From assembly GCF_003674065.1 (NCBI RefSeq), contig NZ_RDBE01000009.1, positions 42,813-106,812 of the forward strand: a stretch of DNA of 64,000 nt, written 5' to 3'. The notes under the pieces were generated by a model that did not search any database, was not told the origin of the DNA, and worked only from the letters and a program-made list of their open reading frames with translations. Both the position numbers and the translations under genes were made by a program. How positions within the stretch are numbered: the stretch's first letter is position 1; every line of letters starts with the position of its first letter. Positions 8,183 through 16,565 of this stretch are shown here, piece after piece. Origin of the DNA: Nocardioides mangrovicus (GTDB lineage Bacteria > Actinomycetota > Actinomycetes > Propionibacteriales > Nocardioidaceae).

Positions 8183-8211
8183 ACGCTAGGGGTGACGCAG
8201 GCCACACGCAA
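8183..8211 (-). promoter_or_regulatory. Sigma-70-type promoter of the alcohol dehydrogenase gene
   Basis: On the minus strand TTGCGT (8206-8211) and TAGCGT (8183-8188) are separated by exactly 17 nt, giving a start site about 35 nt upstream of the ATG at 8140. The rest of the 241-nt gap holds a likely -10 for glmU (TAGCGT, 8335-8340, plus strand). Confidence 0.6.
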
Positions 8212-8381
8212 GAGGGTCAGACGTTCGACAGCGAGTTCTTGGGATCGTCACGCGTTTGTCGCACGACTCGGTCGTCGCCGTTGTGCGGTGCGGTCGATGA
8301 CGGCCGGCCCGGTCGCCTCGACAGCGACGCCGACTAGCGTAGGACCCGACAACCCGCCTGACCGCTCGTCCCAGGAGCCGC

Positions 8382-9869
8382 ATGAGCGACCTCACGGTCA
8401 TCGTCCTCGCCGCCGGCGGCGGCACCCGGATGAAGTCGAAGACGATGAAGGTGCTGCACCCCATCGCCGGCCGCAGCATGGTCGGCCACGTGCTCGCCGC
8501 CGTGGCCGCGGTGCAGCCGACCTCGGTGGTGGCCGTCGTCGGCCACGGCCGCGAGCAGGTCGGTCCGCACATCCAGCAGCTGCTGCCCTCCGTCGTGCTC
8601 GCCGTGCAGGAGGAGCAGCGCGGCACCGCCGACGCCGTGCGGGTGGCGGTGGAGGCGGCGGGCACGACGAGCGGCACCGTGCTGGTGACCTACGGCGACA
8701 CCCCGCTGCTGGAGGGCGCGACGCTGCGCGCGTTCGCCGACGACCACGTCGGCAGCGGCCGCGCGATGAGCATCCTGTCGGGTCACGTCGCCGACCCGAC
8801 CGGCTACGGCCGGGTGGTACGCAGCGCCGACGGCAGCGTCGAGGCGATCGTCGAGCAGCGAGACGCCAGCCCGGAGCAGGCCGCGATCAGCGAGATCAAC
8901 TCCGGCATCGTCGCCTACGACGCCGCCTTCCTGCTCTCCGCGCTGCCCCGGATCGGCAACGACAACGCCAAGGGCGAGTACTACCTGACCGACACCGTCG
9001 CCCTCGCACGCGGCGACGGCCTCGACGTCGACGCCTTCCCGGTCGAGGACGTCGACCAGACCGAGGGCGCCAACGACCGCTTCGAGCTCTCCCAGCTCGC
9101 CCGCATCAAGAACCAGCGGATCCTGCGCCACTGGATGGCCGAGGGCGTCACCGTCATCGACCCGGCCACCACCTGGATCGACGTCGACGTCACGCTCGCC
9201 CCCGACGTCACCGTCCTGCCCGGCGTGCAGCTCCTCGGCGCTTCGGCCGTCGCCGAGGACGCCGTCGTCGGTCCCGACTGCACGCTCAAGGACGTCGAGA
9301 TCGGGGCCGGGGCGAAGGTGGTGCGCACCCACGCCGAGCTGGCGGTGATCGGCGCCGAGGCGCAGGTCGGCCCGTTCTCCTACCTGCGGCCCGGCGCGAG
9401 GCTGGCGCCACGCAGCAAGGTGGGGGCCTTCGTGGAGCTCAAGAACGCCGAGCTCGGCGAGGGGGCGAAGGTGCCGCACCTGTCCTACGTGGGCGACGCC
9501 GAGATCGGCGAGGGCACCAACATCGGCGCCGGCACCATCGTGGCCAACTACGACGGCGTCGCCAAGCACCGCACCGTGGTGGGCCGCCACGCCAAGACCG
9601 GGGCGAACAACACCTTCGTCGCCCCGGTCACCATCGGCGACGGCGCCTCGACCGGAGCCGGGGCCGTGGTGCGCGAGGACGTGCCGCCGGGCTCGCTCGC
9701 GCTGAGCGCCGGCAAGCAGTGGCACCTCGACGACTGGGTGCTCAACAAGCGGGCCGGGACCGCTTCGGCGACCGCGGCGCAGGAGGCGCTGGACCGGACC
9801 GATCCGGGCACAGGGTCGGGCACAGGGTCGGGGACGGGGTCGGACGTGGGGGAGGATGGGTCGCGATGA
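8382..9869 (+). CDS. glmU: Bifunctional UDP-GlcNAc pyrophosphorylase / GlcN-1-P acetyltransferase
   Basis: The 495-aa cytoplasmic enzyme makes UDP-N-acetylglucosamine for peptidoglycan. The N-terminal uridylyltransferase has LAAGGGTRMKS near residue 9, QEEQRGTADAV and YGDTPLL. The C-terminal left-handed beta-helix has hexapeptide repeats and the acetyltransferase blocks SYVGDAEIGEGTNIGAGTI and YDG.AKHRT. It ends in a Gly/Thr/Ser repeat (GTGSGTGSGTGS) and a flexible tail not needed for activity. AGGAG precedes the ATG. The 3' end overlaps prs by ATGA, the usual actinobacterial glmU-prs arrangement. Confidence 0.97.
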   Translation: MSDLTVIVLAAGGGTRMKSKTMKVLHPIAGRSMVGHVLAAVAAVQPTSVVAVVGHGREQVGPHIQQLLPSVVLAVQEEQRGTADAVRVAVEAAGTTSGTVLVTYGDTPLLEGATLRAFADDHVGSGRAMSILSGHVADPTGYGRVVRSADGSVEAIVEQRDASPEQAAISEINSGIVAYDAAFLLSALPRIGNDNAKGEYYLTDTVALARGDGLDVDAFPVEDVDQTEGANDRFELSQLARIKNQRILRHWMAEGVTVIDPATTWIDVDVTLAPDVTVLPGVQLLGASAVAEDAVVGPDCTLKDVEIGAGAKVVRTHAELAVIGAEAQVGPFSYLRPGARLAPRSKVGAFVELKNAELGEGAKVPHLSYVGDAEIGEGTNIGAGTIVANYDGVAKHRTVVGRHAKTGANNTFVAPVTIGDGASTGAGAVVREDVPPGSLALSAGKQWHLDDWVLNKRAGTASATAAQEALDRTDPGTGSGTGSGTGSDVGEDGSR

Positions 9870-10846
9870 CCGGCATGAAGCGCACCACCGAGAAGAACCT
9901 GATGGTCTTCAGCGGTCGTGCCAACCCCGAGCTGGCCCACGAGGTGGCCGCGGGCCTGGGCACCGGACTGGTGCCGACCTCGGCCTACGAGTTCGCCAAC
10001 TCCGAGATCTACGTGCGCTACGAGGAGTCGGTGCGCGGCTCGGACGCCTTCGTGATCCAGAGCCACACGGCGCCGATCAACGAGTGGATCATGGAGCACC
10101 TGATCATGGTCGACGCCCTCAAGCGGGCCTCGGCCAAGCGGATCACGGTGGTCATGCCGTTCTACGGCTACGCCCGCCAGGACAAGAAGCACCGCGGCCG
10201 TGAGCCGATCTCGGCCCGGCTGATGGCCGACCTGTTCAAGACCGCCGGCGCCGACCGGCTGATCGCCGTCGACCTGCACGCCGACCAGATCCAGGGCTTC
10301 TTCGACGGCCCCGTCGACCACCTCATGGCGCTGCCGATCCTGGCCGACCACGTGCGCGACAAGTACGGCGACCAGCCGCTCGCGGTCGTCTCACCCGACG
10401 CGGGCCGGATCAAGGTCGCCGAGCGCTGGTCGGCCCGGCTCGGCGGAGCACCGCTGGCCTTCATCCACAAGACCCGGCGCGAGGACCGGCCGAACGAGAC
10501 GGTCGCCAACCGGGTCATCGGCGACGTGACCGGTCGGATCTGCGTGCTGGTCGACGACATGATCGACACCGGCGGCACGATCGTGAAGGCCGCCGACGCG
10601 CTCATGGCCGACGGCGCGGCCGGCGTCGTCATCGCCGCCACCCACCCGATCCTCTCCGACCCGGCCGTCGACCGGCTGAAGAACAGCCCGGCCACCGAGG
10701 TCGTCGTCACCAACACGCTGCCGCTCAGCGACGACCAGCGCTTCGACAAGCTCACGGTGCTCTCGATCGCCCCGTTGATCTCGCGGGCGATCAAGGAGGT
10801 CTTCGAGGACGGCTCGGTGACGTCGATGTTCGACGGCCACGCCTGA
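9866..10846 (+). CDS. prs: Ribose-phosphate pyrophosphokinase
   Basis: The 326-aa enzyme makes PRPP from ribose 5-phosphate and ATP for nucleotide, His and Trp synthesis. Visible family marks are FANSEIYVRYEESVRG, MPFYGYARQDKKHRGREPIS (ATP site/flexible loop), VDLHADQIQGFF and the PRPP-binding loop VLVDDMIDTGGTI. The ATG at 9866 overlaps the glmU stop by 4 bp; a second in-frame ATG lies three codons later. It supplies PRPP close to glmU, as in other actinobacteria. Confidence 0.97.
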   Translation: MTGMKRTTEKNLMVFSGRANPELAHEVAAGLGTGLVPTSAYEFANSEIYVRYEESVRGSDAFVIQSHTAPINEWIMEHLIMVDALKRASAKRITVVMPFYGYARQDKKHRGREPISARLMADLFKTAGADRLIAVDLHADQIQGFFDGPVDHLMALPILADHVRDKYGDQPLAVVSPDAGRIKVAERWSARLGGAPLAFIHKTRREDRPNETVANRVIGDVTGRICVLVDDMIDTGGTIVKAADALMADGAAGVVIAATHPILSDPAVDRLKNSPATEVVVTNTLPLSDDQRFDKLTVLSIAPLISRAIKEVFEDGSVTSMFDGHA

Positions 10847-10856
10847 GGGTGCGCGA

Positions 10857-10874
10857 CCGGGTTGATTGACCCGG
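10857..10874 (+). terminator. Hairpin after prs
   Basis: CCGGGT and ACCCGG arms around a 6-nt loop lie 10 nt after the prs stop. There is no T-run, as is common for actinobacterial terminators. Confidence 0.45.
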
Positions 10875-10932
10875 CTGGGGGGCGGGGTTAGCGTCGCCAG
10901 GGTCTCGGGCGGTCGACGGAAGCAGGCACCTC

Positions 10933-11883
10933 ATGAACCTCTCAACCCGTCGGCGCACGCGGTGGAGCCTCGTCGCCCTGCTGAGCGCGGTCGCGCTGGT
11001 CTGCGGGTTCGCGACACCGTCGCTGGCCACCGCGACGCGCCACCGGCCGGCTCACCACGGTGCGCAGGCGCCGGTCGTGCCGGGCTCCCGCTACCTGGCG
11101 CTCGGCGACTCGGTGGCGTTCGGCTACCGGGAGGCCACGACGTTCCCGCCGCCGAGCTACGGCGACCCGACCAGCTTCGTCGGCTATCCCGAGGAGATCG
11201 GCTCGGCTCTCGGTCTGCACGTCACGAACGCCTCGTGCCCGGGCGAGACCTCCGGCAGCTTCGTCAGCACGGCGAACCCCAGCTACGCCTGCGAGACGGA
11301 CTCGGGGTACCGCACCAACTACCCGCTGCACGTCGGCTACCGCAGCAGCCGTCAGAGCCAGCTGGACTTCGCGGTCCGCTACCTGCGGCGCCACCCCGGC
11401 ACCCGGCTGGTCACCCTCGGCATCGGCGCCAACGACGGGTTCCTCTGCCAGGCCGACAACGGCGGCACCTGCACCGGCGCCGCGCTCACCGCGACGCTGA
11501 AGGGGATCACGCGGAACGTGCGGACGATCCTGTCGGCCCTGCGGTACCGCGCCCACTACCGCGGCCAGATCGTCATCGTCGACTACTACTCGCTCGACTA
11601 CGGCTCGGCCGCCGACAACGCGAGCAGCCAGGGCCTGAACCAGGCGATGGCCAGCGCGGCCCGGCCCTACCGGGTCCGGACCGCTGACGAGTACGCCGCC
11701 TTCGCCAACGCGGCGCTGCACTCCGGCGGCGACAGCTGCGCCGCCGGGCTGCTGACCCAGCTGTTCCCCTCCCAGACCGCGACCGCCAGCGGGCCCCAGG
11801 CCGGCTGCGGGGTCCACCCCAGCGTCGCCGGCCAGGACGTGCTGGCCCACGCCGTCGAGTCCGTCGTGGCGCGTCACCGCTGA
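10933..11883 (+). CDS. Secreted SGNH/GDSL hydrolase (esterase/lipase-like)
   Basis: The 316-aa protein has a signal peptide (RRRTRW then a hydrophobic core LVALLSAVALVCGFA, likely cut after SLATA). SGNH blocks follow: YLALGDSVAFG with the catalytic Ser, a Gly in the middle region, GIGANDG with the block III Asn, and GVHPS with the catalytic His. Six or more cysteines in the mature part suggest disulfides outside the cell. It probably cleaves acyl or acetyl esters. No partner gene is evident; it is followed by another exported protein. Confidence 0.85.
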   Translation: MNLSTRRRTRWSLVALLSAVALVCGFATPSLATATRHRPAHHGAQAPVVPGSRYLALGDSVAFGYREATTFPPPSYGDPTSFVGYPEEIGSALGLHVTNASCPGETSGSFVSTANPSYACETDSGYRTNYPLHVGYRSSRQSQLDFAVRYLRRHPGTRLVTLGIGANDGFLCQADNGGTCTGAALTATLKGITRNVRTILSALRYRAHYRGQIVIVDYYSLDYGSAADNASSQGLNQAMASAARPYRVRTADEYAAFANAALHSGGDSCAAGLLTQLFPSQTATASGPQAGCGVHPSVAGQDVLAHAVESVVARHR

Positions 11884-11941
11884 GGCGAGCCCCCGCGCGC
11901 CGTCGGTGCCGCGAGACATCCCCACCTGTCACAATGGCCCC

Positions 11942-12583
11942 ATGCGTCACATGCTGCTCGGGACCTCCGTCGCTCTCGTGCTCGCCGGCACCCTGACCGC
12001 CTGCGGCGGCTCGGGCGACTCCTCCGGCGACTCCTCGGCCTCGGCCACGGTGACCGAGACGGTCACGCCCAGCGCCACGGCCTCGGCCACACCCACCCCG
12101 ACGGCCTCGGCCACGCCCACCGCGACGCCGACCCCGAGCGCGACAACCTCGAGTGCGCCGGCGGTCGCGGGCTGCCTGACCAGGAACCTCACCGTCACCG
12201 TCACCGACGGCGAGGGCGCGGCGGGCAGCACCTACTCCCAGCTGGTGCTGACCAACAAGGGCAGCACGCCGTGCGTCACCGGCGGCTTCGGCGGCGTCTC
12301 CTACGTGCAGGGCGAGAGCAACCGGCAGGTCGGCGCGCCCGCGCAGCGCAGCGGCGGCAAGGTCGTCCAGTTGACCCTCCAGCCCGGCGGCAAGGCCGTG
12401 GCCCAGCTGCGGGAGACCGACGCGGCCAACTACCCGGCCAACCGGTGCAAGCTCACCGACACCGACGGCCTCAAGGTCTTCCCGCCCAACGAGACGCACC
12501 CGGCCTACGTGCAGCACCCCTCGCAGGCGTGCGCCAACACCGCGATCAAGACCCTGACGATCTCGCCCTACAAGGCCGGCTGA
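11942..12583 (+). CDS. Lipoprotein with DUF4232-like domain
   Basis: The 213-aa product has a lipoprotein signal with lipobox LTAC (Cys at about 20), then a Ser/Thr/Pro/Ala-rich linker (about residues 22-72). A globular domain follows, starting CLTRNLTVTVTDGEGAAGSTYSQLVLTNKG, which resembles DUF4232 proteins of actinobacteria. CACAAT at 11930-11935 lies 6 nt before the ATG, suggesting a leaderless mRNA and supporting this start over an in-frame ATG at 11906. The 3' end overlaps the convergent aminopeptidase gene by 16 bp. Function is unknown. Confidence 0.8.
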   Translation: MRHMLLGTSVALVLAGTLTACGGSGDSSGDSSASATVTETVTPSATASATPTPTASATPTATPTPSATTSSAPAVAGCLTRNLTVTVTDGEGAAGSTYSQLVLTNKGSTPCVTGGFGGVSYVQGESNRQVGAPAQRSGGKVVQLTLQPGGKAVAQLRETDAANYPANRCKLTDTDGLKVFPPNETHPAYVQHPSQACANTAIKTLTISPYKAG

Positions 12584-14940
12584 GACCGAACCGTCAGCCA
12601 CTGCTCGAGGTCGTCGAGCTGGTCGTTCCAGGCCCGGGCGAGGACGCTCGGGACGTCGCCGGCCAGCACCTCGCGCAGCTGGGTGACGGTCGCGTCGGTG
12701 ACCGCCTGGAGCGGGAACGCGTGGCCGATCTCGCGGGCGAAGCCCTGGCCCCGGCGTCGGGCCCAGTCCGGCGCCTCGCGCAGGTAGCGCTCGACGTAGG
12801 GGGCCGACAGCTCGGCGTGCTCGGGCACCCACAGGCCCTCGGCGACGGCGAGGAACACCCGGTTGTCGACGTCGTCGGCGCTGAACACCTCCCAGGCCGC
12901 GGCCTTGGCCTCGACGCTGGGCAGGGCGGCCCGGGTGCGGGCCGCGCCGGTCACGGCCGACGTCGAGGGGCGGCGGGTCGCCTCGTCCTCGATGCGGCTC
13001 GCCTCGAGAGCGCCCAGCGCGGCCAGCCGGGTGAGCAGCAGCCAGCGCAGGGTGGGGTCGTCGGTGCCGTCCAGCAGCGCCTCGAGCTCCTCGGGGCGGG
13101 TGGAGCAACGGGCCAGGAGCCGGTCGGCGGCGGTCCGCAGCTCGGGCGAGGCGGTGGCGCGGGCCAGTCCGGCCAGCTGCCCGCGCGCCGCCGGCAGCTC
13201 CTCGATCGTCAGGGCCGACGCCAGCAGCCGCAGCAACCGGCGGGTGACGTGCTCCCACACCGACGGGTCGGGCTCGACGGGCAGCTGCTCAGCTGCCAGG
13301 TCGTAGGCCCCCTGGGCGGCGAGCTCGCCGGTGACCACCATCTCCAGCGCCGCGTCCCACAGCACGGCGCGCTGCTGCAGCGGGCGGGAGCCGAGGTCGC
13401 GCCAGAGCGTCGTCCAGGAGCCGGGATCGGTCCGCACCGAGGCGTAGGTCTGACCTCCGGCGTCGGGCAGCACCGCGGCCGCCGGCGGGAGCGGGGTCCG
13501 TGCCGCGACGACGTCCACCCAGCGCACCTCGTCGTCGAGCGCCACCTGCACGCGGTGCGGTCGGCTGCCCTCGCGCACCAGCACTGGCCCGCCGTCCTCG
13601 CGGAGTACGCGGAGCGTGTCGTAGCCGGTGGTGCGCAGCCACGCCTCGGCCCAGGAGCGGACGTCGTGCTCGCTGACGGCGTCGAGCGCGGTGAGGAAGT
13701 CGGCCAGCGTGGCGTTGGCGAACCGGTGGCTCGACAGGTAGCGGTTCACCCCGCGCAGGAAGGCCGCCTCGCCCATCCAGGTGGCGAGCTGGCGCACCAC
13801 CGCGTTGCCCTTGGCGTAGGTGATCTGGTCGGTGGCCTCGAAGCCGGCGTCGGCGTCGCGGACCGACCCGGCCGCCGGCGCGACCGGATGGGTCGAGCGC
13901 CTCCGGTCGGCCGCGCGGCCCCACCAGGCCTGGCCCACCGTGAACTCCGGCAGCGTCGCGCCCAGTCCGGCGTGGCGGTGGGCCACCTCGAAGCCCATGT
14001 AGTCGGCGAAGGACTCGTTGAGCCAGATGTCCTCCCACCACACCGGGGTGGCCAGGTCGCCGAACCACATGTGGGCCATCTCGTGCGCGACCACCATGGC
14101 GCGGTGGCGGCGCTCGGAGACCGACGGCGGCGCGGGGGAGAGGAACTCGTCGCGGAAGGTGACGCAGCCCGGGGTCTCCAGTGCGCCCCAGTTCAGGCCG
14201 GGCGCCATCACCTGGTCGTAGCAGTCGAAGGCGTACGGCTCGTCGAAGACGCCGGTGTAGTGGTCGAAGTAGGCCTCGGTCATCCGGCGCAGCTCCTCGG
14301 CGTCGCGCTCGAGCGCCGCGCCCAGCGAGGCCCGCGCGTGCCAGCCGAACGGCAGCCCGGCGTGCTCCCAGCGCACCGAGGCGAACGGCCCGGCGCAGAC
14401 CACGAACAGGTACGTCGAGATCGGCGGGGTGGGCGAGAAGACCCGTCGTCCGTCGTCGGTGGCGATCTCGCGGCCGTTGCCGAGCACCGTCCACCCCGAG
14501 GGCGCGGTCACGCTGAGGGCGAACGAGGCCTTCAGGTCGGGCTGGTCGAAGCAGGCGAAGACCCGGTGGGCGACGTCGCCGCCGAGGAACGCGCACAGGT
14601 ACGTCGCGCCGTCGGCGGGGTCGACGTAGCGGTGCATGGCGTCGCCGCTGGTGCCGCACGGCATGAGCGCCTCGACCACGAGGGTGTTGTCGGCGCCCAG
14701 GTCGGGCAACGCGATCCGTCCCTCGGTGACCTCCACCTCCCGGCCGTTGAGCACCGCGGAGACCTCGAGCGCCTCCGCGAGCTCGGCGAAGCTGGCCGCT
14801 CCCGGCCTCCGGCAGCCGAACCGCACGGTGGTGCGGCAGCGGAACGTCTCGCCGGCGTCCAGGTCGAGGTCGACGGTGTAGGACTCGACCTCGAGCAGTG
14901 CGGCGCGCTCGCGAGCCTCGTCCTGGGTGAGGGAGGGCAT
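12568..14940 (-). CDS. pepN: M1-family aminopeptidase N
   Basis: The 790-aa zinc aminopeptidase has HEMAH (286-290) and the third zinc ligand E309 at the canonical spacing (NESFADYMGFE). An actinobacterial-type C-terminal ERAP1-like helical domain follows. The exopeptidase motif is GALET (252-256) instead of the usual GXMEN: the Glu that binds the substrate amine is kept, but Met and Asn are replaced. The length is slightly below the roughly 850 aa of many actinobacterial PepN proteins. The start at MPSLTQDEARERAALLEVESY was chosen by the conserved N-terminal strand; an upstream extension reads through a promoter region and is rejected. Confidence 0.93.
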   Translation of the reverse strand: MPSLTQDEARERAALLEVESYTVDLDLDAGETFRCRTTVRFGCRRPGAASFAELAEALEVSAVLNGREVEVTEGRIALPDLGADNTLVVEALMPCGTSGDAMHRYVDPADGATYLCAFLGGDVAHRVFACFDQPDLKASFALSVTAPSGWTVLGNGREIATDDGRRVFSPTPPISTYLFVVCAGPFASVRWEHAGLPFGWHARASLGAALERDAEELRRMTEAYFDHYTGVFDEPYAFDCYDQVMAPGLNWGALETPGCVTFRDEFLSPAPPSVSERRHRAMVVAHEMAHMWFGDLATPVWWEDIWLNESFADYMGFEVAHRHAGLGATLPEFTVGQAWWGRAADRRRSTHPVAPAAGSVRDADAGFEATDQITYAKGNAVVRQLATWMGEAAFLRGVNRYLSSHRFANATLADFLTALDAVSEHDVRSWAEAWLRTTGYDTLRVLREDGGPVLVREGSRPHRVQVALDDEVRWVDVVAARTPLPPAAAVLPDAGGQTYASVRTDPGSWTTLWRDLGSRPLQQRAVLWDAALEMVVTGELAAQGAYDLAAEQLPVEPDPSVWEHVTRRLLRLLASALTIEELPAARGQLAGLARATASPELRTAADRLLARCSTRPEELEALLDGTDDPTLRWLLLTRLAALGALEASRIEDEATRRPSTSAVTGAARTRAALPSVEAKAAAWEVFSADDVDNRVFLAVAEGLWVPEHAELSAPYVERYLREAPDWARRRGQGFAREIGHAFPLQAVTDATVTQLREVLAGDVPSVLARAWNDQLDDLEQWLTVRSQPAL

Positions 14941-14981
14941 CACCTCATCTAACCCGGTTCGCCACCGGAGCCCGTACTGGT

Positions 14982-15136
14982 TAGGATTCCGGGGTTGCCC
15001 CGGCGAGGGAGCGGTCGCCTGCGAACGTTCCGTGATCGACGTGGCCGGCTCTTCGTCAGACGTGCCGCGCCGCGCTCTCCCGGCCCACGCAACCACCGAC
15101 GTCGACACACATCGCAATCGAGGAGCCAGACCCCGC
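14982..15136 (+). promoter_or_regulatory. Promoter and long leader of rplY
   Basis: TAGGAT (14982-14987) is a good -10. Right after it comes a hairpin CCGGGG-TTG-CCCCGG (14989-15003). If transcription starts near 14994 the leader is about 140 nt, unusual next to the many apparently leaderless genes in this window. AGGAG (15121-15125) is the likely ribosome site. Confidence 0.4.
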
Positions 15137-15838
15137 ATGTCCGAGGACAAGATCAAGGCCGAGCACCGCACCGAGTTCGGCAAGGGCGCCGCGCGCCGCA
15201 TCCGGCGCGCCGACAAGGTGCCCGCGGTCATCTACGGCCACGGCAACGAGCCGATCCACGTCACCCTGCCCGGCCACGAGACGATGATGGCCATCAAGCA
15301 CGGCGGTGCGAACGCCCTGCTGCACATCGACATCGACGGCACCGAGCAGCTCGCGCTGACCAAGCAGATCCAGTCCGACCCGATCAAGGGCTTCTTGGAG
15401 CACATCGACTTCGTGGCCGTCCGCAAGGGCGAGAAGGTCACCGTCGACGTGCCCGTGCACGTGGTGGGCGAGCCGGCCGCCGAGACCCTGGTCGTCACCG
15501 AGAACACCACCGTCTCGGTCGAGGCCGAGGCCACCAACATCCCCGAGTCCCTCGAGCTGTCCATCGAGGCCGCCGAGGTCGGCAGTCAGTTCCTGGCCAG
15601 CCAGCTGGTGCTGCCCAGCGGCGCCACCCTGCTCTCCGACGACGACCTGCTCATCGTCAACGTCACGCACGCCCCGACCGCCGAGGAGGTCGAGGCCGAG
15701 CTGGAGGAGGCCGAGGCCGACGCCGGCATCGAGCGCGACGAGTCCGAGGAGGACGCCGAGGGCGGCGACTCCGACGACTCCGGCGACGGCGAGACCGAGG
15801 GCGAGCCGGCCGGCGAGGGCTCCGACTCCGAGGAGTAG
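15137..15838 (+). CDS. rplY: 50S ribosomal protein L25 (general stress protein Ctc type)
   Basis: The 233-aa protein has the 5S-rRNA-binding L25 domain (EHRTEFGKGAARRIRRADKVPAVIYGHG) at residues 8-95, then the TL5/Ctc C-terminal beta domain to about residue 180. It ends in a strongly acidic tail of Glu, Asp and Ser to the end. It binds 5S rRNA in the large subunit. It is followed 3 nt later by pth, a standard actinobacterial pair. Confidence 0.95.
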   Translation: MSEDKIKAEHRTEFGKGAARRIRRADKVPAVIYGHGNEPIHVTLPGHETMMAIKHGGANALLHIDIDGTEQLALTKQIQSDPIKGFLEHIDFVAVRKGEKVTVDVPVHVVGEPAAETLVVTENTTVSVEAEATNIPESLELSIEAAEVGSQFLASQLVLPSGATLLSDDDLLIVNVTHAPTAEEVEAELEEAEADAGIERDESEEDAEGGDSDDSGDGETEGEPAGEGSDSEE

Positions 15839-15841
15839 CCG

Positions 15842-16432
15842 ATGGCGGCCGACGTCTGGCTGGTCGTCGGGCTCGGCAACCCGGGCCCGACGTACGCCGG
15901 CACCCGGCACAACGTCGGCTACCTCGTGATCGACGAGCTGGTGCGCCGGCTCGGGGCGTCGCTGCGCTCGCACAAGACCGGGCGCGCCGAGGTGGCCGAG
16001 TCCCGGCTGGGCCCACCCGGCACCGAGGGCCCGCGCCTGGTGCTGGCGCGCCCCCGCTCGTACATGAACGAGGTCGGCGGACCGGTCAAGGCGCTGGCCA
16101 CCTTCTACAAGGTGGCGCCCGACCACGTGGTGGCCGTCCACGACGAGCTCGATATCGACTTCGGCCGGATCCGGGTCAAGCTCGGTGGTGGCCACGGCGG
16201 CCACAACGGCCTGCGCTCGTTGGACTCCTCCCTCGGCACCCGCGACTACCACCGCGTCCGCGTCGGCATCGGTCGCCCGCCCGGGCGCCAGGACCCCGCG
16301 GACTTCGTGCTCGCCGGTTGGTCCTCGGCCGAGCGCAAGGAGCTGCCCTTCGAGGTCGACCGCGCCGCCGACGCGGTGGAGTCGCTGGTGCTCGAGGGCC
16401 TCGAGCGCACCCAGCAGCAGTTCAACTCCTAG
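15842..16432 (+). CDS. pth: Peptidyl-tRNA hydrolase
   Basis: The 196-aa enzyme recycles peptidyl-tRNA released from ribosomes. It shows [20 protein letters not shown] (Asn and catalytic His), [44 protein letters not shown] and a late RVRVGIGRP. Length is typical. It is cotranscribed with rplY 3 nt upstream. Confidence 0.96.
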   Translation: MAADVWLVVGLGNPGPTYAGTRHNVGYLVIDELVRRLGASLRSHKTGRAEVAESRLGPPGTEGPRLVLARPRSYMNEVGGPVKALATFYKVAPDHVVAVHDELDIDFGRIRVKLGGGHGGHNGLRSLDSSLGTRDYHRVRVGIGRPPGRQDPADFVLAGWSSAERKELPFEVDRAADAVESLVLEGLERTQQQFNS

Positions 16433-16464
16433 CCGCGCCGCGGGCTTGACGCGGGTCACACCCA

Positions 16465-16481
16465 CCGAAACCCCGGTTCGG
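16465..16481 (+). terminator. Small inverted repeat after pth
   Basis: CCGAA and TTCGG arms around 7 nt lie about 30 nt after the pth stop, in the 133-nt gap before the next gene. This is a weak terminator candidate; nothing else in the gap is supported. Confidence 0.25.
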
Positions 16482-16565
16482 CTGCGCGCCTCGGCGTGCT
16501 TTGTCACACTTTTCGGGTGAAGCGGGCATTTCGGATCTTCCTCGTCGCGACCGAGGGATAGCCGC

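Noticed and set aside
7265-9865. Open frame running antisense to the alcohol dehydrogenase and out of frame in glmU
   Set aside because: No domain is recognisable until it enters prs; explained by codon bias of the genes it overlaps.
16433-16565. c-di-AMP (ydaO) riboswitch before the GH25-like gene
   Set aside because: Cell-wall hydrolase genes of actinobacteria often have one, but the 133 nt here are short and I could not find the conserved core.
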